This document shows, piece after piece, positions 60,983 through 64,000 of a stretch of 64,000 nt of DNA. Numbering within the stretch: the stretch's first letter is position 1; every line of letters begins with the position of its first letter. The stretch is taken from the NCBI GenBank assembly GCA_050747525.1, contig JBOGOC010000088.1, positions 8,007-72,006 of the forward strand, read 5' to 3'. Under the pieces are notes generated by a model that did no database searches, was not told the DNA's origin, and saw only the letters and a list, made by a program, of their open reading frames with translations. The position numbers and the translations under genes were made by a program. The stretch comes from JBOGOC01 sp050747525. Its GTDB lineage: Bacteria > Acidobacteriota > Polarisedimenticolia > JACPZX01 > DASXTC01.

Positions 60983-61815
60983 GTTCCGGTCCCCACCTTC
61001 TTCTCCTTGCCGCTCTCGGCCAGAATCTTCTGCAGGTACTGACGCACGGTGTCGGGGAAACGGTCGTCGGCGGCCGCGGCGCGCACCGCATCGGCCGCAT
61101 CGGCCCCGTCGAGATCCAGCATGAGAGAGGCCATCGCGGCCATCACCGGGGCGGATGCCTGGCGCGGGAACGAGGCGATCAGCCCATCGCGCACGTCCCG
61201 GCGCGCGGGCATGGAGGCGAGGACGTCGAGAGCGGCCAGCCGCACGTTGGCGCTCGGATCTTCGTTGACCACGCGCATCAGGGCCTCGACCATCTCGTTG
61301 TCGGGAGGGGCGGTCTCGCACAGGCCGACGCCGCGCAGCCGTTCGCTGGCCGATTGATGCATGAGGAGCGACATGGTCACGGCCCGGGTCATCGATCTCA
61401 TCTCGGCCCGCAGCTCCTCGATCTGCTCACGGCCCCCCTGGCGCGATCCGATCGAGGTGCCGAGGAACACCCCGATGACCAGCGTCGCAGCCAGCAGGCC
61501 CGCCTGGAACGCCGGGCGCATGGCCCACCATCGGGGCGGGCCGCTTGTGTCGCGTCTCGTCGTCGCGGGAGCCGGCCGGTCCGGGATGGCGGCGGCCGAC
61601 TCGCGGGCGAGCATGGCATGGAAGCGGGCGCGCATCCGATCGGTGGAGGGCTCCTCCTCGATACGGCCGAGGGCCACCCAGGTATCCCGCATCTCGGCCA
61701 GCTCCTCCCTGCAGCCCGCGCATCCTTCCAGGTGGGCCCGCAGATCGCCGGGGATCGCGTGGTCCGGCTCTCCCAGGAACTCCAGCAGCGACTCGCGCAC
61801 GTGCTCGCAGCTCAT
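60979..61815 (-). CDS. Anti-sigma factor with zinc finger and HEAT repeats
   Basis: This 278-residue protein has an N-terminal zf-HC2 anti-sigma zinc finger (about 1-40, MSCEHVRESLLEF then HLEGCAGCREEL), a transmembrane helix (about 103-124, AGLLAATLVIGVFLGTSIG), a coiled region (EQIEELRAEMRSMTRAV) and a HEAT-like periplasmic part (about 180-268: NVRLAALDVLASMP, PVMAAMASLMLDL, RQYLQKIL). The HxxxCxxC motif binds the sigma factor. It overlaps the sigma gene by four bases and controls it. Confidence 0.83.
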   Translation of the reverse strand: MSCEHVRESLLEFLGEPDHAIPGDLRAHLEGCAGCREELAEMRDTWVALGRIEEEPSTDRMRARFHAMLARESAAAIPDRPAPATTRRDTSGPPRWWAMRPAFQAGLLAATLVIGVFLGTSIGSRQGGREQIEELRAEMRSMTRAVTMSLLMHQSASERLRGVGLCETAPPDNEMVEALMRVVNEDPSANVRLAALDVLASMPARRDVRDGLIASFPRQASAPVMAAMASLMLDLDGADAADAVRAAAADDRFPDTVRQYLQKILAESGKEKKVGTGT

Positions 61816-62372
61816 GACGCCCCCTGCCTCTGGAGACGCAGATAGATCTTTCTCAGATCCTTCATCGCGCGATGGGCCCGGGTCTTGGCGGTGCCCACCG
61901 AGCAGTCGAGGATCTCCGCGATCTCGGTGAACTTCTTGAAGTGGAACCGATGCAACACCAGCACCTCGCGCTTGTCGGGCGGCAGCTCCATCAACGACTG
62001 CCTCAGGAGCCGGGCCGACTGGTCCTCTTCCACCCGATCGTGGGGGGAGGGCTCGTGGCCGGCGAGGGTGTCGTCGAGCTCGGTCATGCGCCCTCGCGGC
62101 GATCTGCGGAAATGATCGATCCCGATGCTGCGGGCCAGCCGGTACATCCACCTGGCGAAGTCACCCTCGTCGCCGCGGAAGCTGTCCCGGTATCGCATGA
62201 TGCGTATGAACGACTCCTGCACGAGATCCTCGCTGATCGCCCGATCGCCCGTCATCTTCATGAAGAAGTTCAGCAACCTCACGTGATGCCTCTCGAACAG
62301 GACGCCCAGCTCCTCGAGGTGGCCATCCCGCACGCGCAGCATGACGCTGTTGTCCGATTCGGCCTCTACCAT
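61812..62372 (-). CDS. ECF RNA polymerase sigma factor
   Basis: This 186-residue sigma-70 factor has region 2 (LEELGVLFERHHVRLLNFFMKMTGDRAISEDLVQESFIRI) and region 4 (LPPDKREVLVLHRFHFKKFTEIAEILDCSVGTAKTRAHRAMKDLRKIYL). The ATG at 62372 was preferred as the start of the conserved domain; an ATG at 62441 would add a 23-residue tail. It heads a four-gene operon: sigma factor, anti-sigma factor and two DUF4097 genes, presumably activated by an envelope signal relayed through the anti-sigma factor. Confidence 0.82.
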   Translation of the reverse strand: MVEAESDNSVMLRVRDGHLEELGVLFERHHVRLLNFFMKMTGDRAISEDLVQESFIRIMRYRDSFRGDEGDFARWMYRLARSIGIDHFRRSPRGRMTELDDTLAGHEPSPHDRVEEDQSARLLRQSLMELPPDKREVLVLHRFHFKKFTEIAEILDCSVGTAKTRAHRAMKDLRKIYLRLQRQGAS

Positions 62373-62487
62373 CCCTTCTGGCGCCCTCTCGCTGACTGGA
62401 TACCGGCCCTGCGGGGAAAAGGTTACAGGGTTTCCCGGCAACCTTGCTGGTTACGGGGAGAATCCAGGGGGGGACGCCGGGGAAACA

Positions 62488-63912
62488 CTAGCGCCGCCGA
62501 AGCCCGTGCTCCTTCTCGTACTCGAGCACGGCGAACCGTCTCTCGCGGTACGCCCGGAGCTTCTCTTCGAAGCCGGGATCCTCCTGATTGAGCACGACGA
62601 CGCGCTGGTTGAAGAACGTCATCGCGGCCAGCGTCACGGGGTGCCCAGCCCGCTCCGAGGCGAGGCCAACCACGACCACCTCGTCCTCTTTCGTGTTTGA
62701 GCGGATCTCGGACGAAAGATGGAAGAGGCTGTAGTCCTCGATGCGGGTGTAGGGACGCGCGCCTTCCGCAACCCCCACGGCCACCACCAACAGCGCGATC
62801 AGCACCGCTCCGGCCAGCGCGGCACCCTGGAGGTTCCTTCCCGTGGAGGCGTGGACGGCTGTCGCGAGGAGGAGGAGCGGAGGAAACATCGCTATCTTGT
62901 GCTCGATGTTCCCAGGGTCCCAGATGCCGAGGAAGAGGGCCATCACGAAGACGTAGGCGATCAGGAAGCCGATCCAGGAACTGAAGCGCACCTGCCTCCA
63001 GCGGCCGGCGCCGTACCAGATGCCCATCCCGAGAGGCACGAGGATCCACGCCGCGTAGGGACCCAGAAACCCCTCTGCCGTCGAGCCCAAGGAGACTCCA
63101 AGGCTGCGCACCACGTCGGCGGACACGAAGGCGTCCGTGTCGCCGGCGTAGTTGAAGAACATCCGCGCCGCGCCATCGATGTCGCCGCCTGACGCAACGC
63201 CAATGCCTCCCAGCATCGCCAGGAACAGGGCGGACGTCGCGGCCGCGTACACTGCTCCCAGCCGCACCGCCTTCCGAGGAGCTTGAAGGCCGAAGAACAC
63301 GAGCAGCGCCGGCACGACGAGGGCGTTCGCCGCGTGCGTGGCGATTGCCAGGATGGTCAGGAGCGCGAGGAACAATGCGTCGAGCGTTCGCACCGCATCG
63401 AGCCCCCTGGCCGCGAGCCGCTGCACGGTGAAGAGGAGTCCCGCGAGCACGAGGTTGTTGAGCGCGTACACCTCCACGGAGAGGAAGCTCCGCAGGCAGG
63501 CGTGGCTGAATGCGAGGATGAGGCCGGCCCAGGCGGCCGCGTGCCTCCCGGCCGACGCCCGGACGATCTGCATGAACACGAAGATGGAAGCGAGGGCCAG
63601 GACGATGTTGAGCGCACGGAGAGCATAAAGCGATTGCTCCGGATTCGCAGGCTTGGTGACCCCGACGACGGCGGCCGCGAGAAGGTGCCACAGGAAATGG
63701 GTCGCGACCGTCCTGTCCTGAAACAGCACCGCCGGATCCTGCGCCGTGAGCAAGGCCAGCAGGTTGTAGTGGAGAGCGTCGGCGTTGAAGTGGTAGGACG
63801 GGAACGCGACGTAGAGGAGAGTGATTCCGAGGAAGACGAGGTAGGGCCGCGCCAGCAGGTCGAGGGCCCCTGGACGGTGGGGCTTTCCCGAGCCCACGTC
63901 GCAAGCGTTCAT
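62488..63912 (-). CDS. GT-C fold (family 39-like) integral membrane protein
   Basis: This 474-residue protein has ten or more transmembrane segments. Its first loop, YHFNADALHYNLLALLTAQDP, carries the acidic D-A-L-H-Y element where GT-C glycosyltransferases hold their catalytic aspartate, and the C-terminal 90 residues (SLFHLSSEIRSNTKEDEVVVVG to VLEYEKEHGLRRR) form a soluble domain. It probably transfers sugars from a lipid donor, but the donor and acceptor are unknown. It begins 88 bases from the window end; no other gene is visible in 63913-64000. Confidence 0.72.
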   Translation of the reverse strand: MNACDVGSGKPHRPGALDLLARPYLVFLGITLLYVAFPSYHFNADALHYNLLALLTAQDPAVLFQDRTVATHFLWHLLAAAVVGVTKPANPEQSLYALRALNIVLALASIFVFMQIVRASAGRHAAAWAGLILAFSHACLRSFLSVEVYALNNLVLAGLLFTVQRLAARGLDAVRTLDALFLALLTILAIATHAANALVVPALLVFFGLQAPRKAVRLGAVYAAATSALFLAMLGGIGVASGGDIDGAARMFFNYAGDTDAFVSADVVRSLGVSLGSTAEGFLGPYAAWILVPLGMGIWYGAGRWRQVRFSSWIGFLIAYVFVMALFLGIWDPGNIEHKIAMFPPLLLLATAVHASTGRNLQGAALAGAVLIALLVVAVGVAEGARPYTRIEDYSLFHLSSEIRSNTKEDEVVVVGLASERAGHPVTLAAMTFFNQRVVVLNQEDPGFEEKLRAYRERRFAVLEYEKEHGLRRR

Positions 63913-64000
63913 TGCGGAGAATCTGGATTGCCGGCGGCGGCGAGTCGAGCCGCGAAGTGCTAAATCGTTGATGGCACGTGACTTCTATCCAGGTCTCCGT

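Overview
The window is a compact, visibly G+C-rich bacterial chromosome segment with about 45 supportable protein genes and no tRNA, rRNA, CRISPR array or intact mobile element that I can see. The gene content fits a free-living Acidobacteriota-type organism: an Oar-like TonB receptor with a carboxypeptidase-regulatory N-terminus, Ser/Thr kinases fused to PD40 propellers or TPRs, a tricorn-like protease, BlaI/M56 regulators, ECF sigma factors of the kinase-linked type, and LysW-dependent amino-acid biosynthesis. This taxonomic placement is inference; no marker gene is present.

Layout. 1-2.1 kb: tail of a DUF1579 gene, then a small plus-strand operon (HD hydrolase, small membrane protein, DUF4440/DUF3471 protein). 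2.0-13.3 kb, minus strand: a Ser/Thr kinase, a DUF2064 (rSAM/selenodomain-associated) transferase, a TonB-dependent receptor, a YnjB-type binding protein, two permeases, a YnjD-type ATPase and a radical SAM enzyme. From the receptor down, these are packed with overlaps or gaps of a few bases, so they look like one envelope-spanning uptake system with its own radical SAM enzyme. 13.3-15 kb: KefB/CPA2 antiporter. 15-23 kb: two secreted proteins, including a 2247-residue phosphoesterase with four LamG modules. 23-26.5 kb: a kinase-TPR protein, a double PARP-type zinc-finger protein and a Cys-rich secreted peptide. 26.5-29 kb: a B12-binding radical SAM gene with a TPR protein. 29-35.3 kb: GFA-fold protein, porin, three-gene ABC-2 exporter, and two secreted proteins.

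35.4-38.9 kb: a BlaI-type repressor and an M56 (BlaR1-type) membrane peptidase whose C-terminal half is HEAT repeats; the promoter carries two identical-arm palindromes that look like the operator. 38.9-42.2 kb: tricorn-like protease. 42.2-46.9 kb: lysW-lysX-lysY-glutaminase-lysZ-lysJ, a LysW carrier-protein operon for lysine and/or arginine, with an ACT-domain protein divergently transcribed from it. 47.7-51.4 kb: RodZ-like protein, small secreted DUF6289-type protein, lipoprotein, tandem YCII protein and a GFA gene remnant. 51.6-54.9 kb: ECF sigma factor and kinase-TPR pair. 55-59.3 kb: secreted PKD-like protein and a gluzincin-type peptidase. 59.3-62.4 kb: sigma factor, HEAT-containing anti-sigma factor and two DUF4097 proteins. 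The window ends in a multi-pass glycosyltransferase-like membrane protein.

The items most worth following are: (1) a C-terminal module ending in Cys-Pro shared by three otherwise unrelated secreted proteins; (2) the TonB/YnjBCD/radical SAM cluster; (3) the BlaI/M56-HEAT operon with its twin operator; and (4) the LysW operon with an embedded glutamine amidotransferase and a divergent ACT-domain gene.
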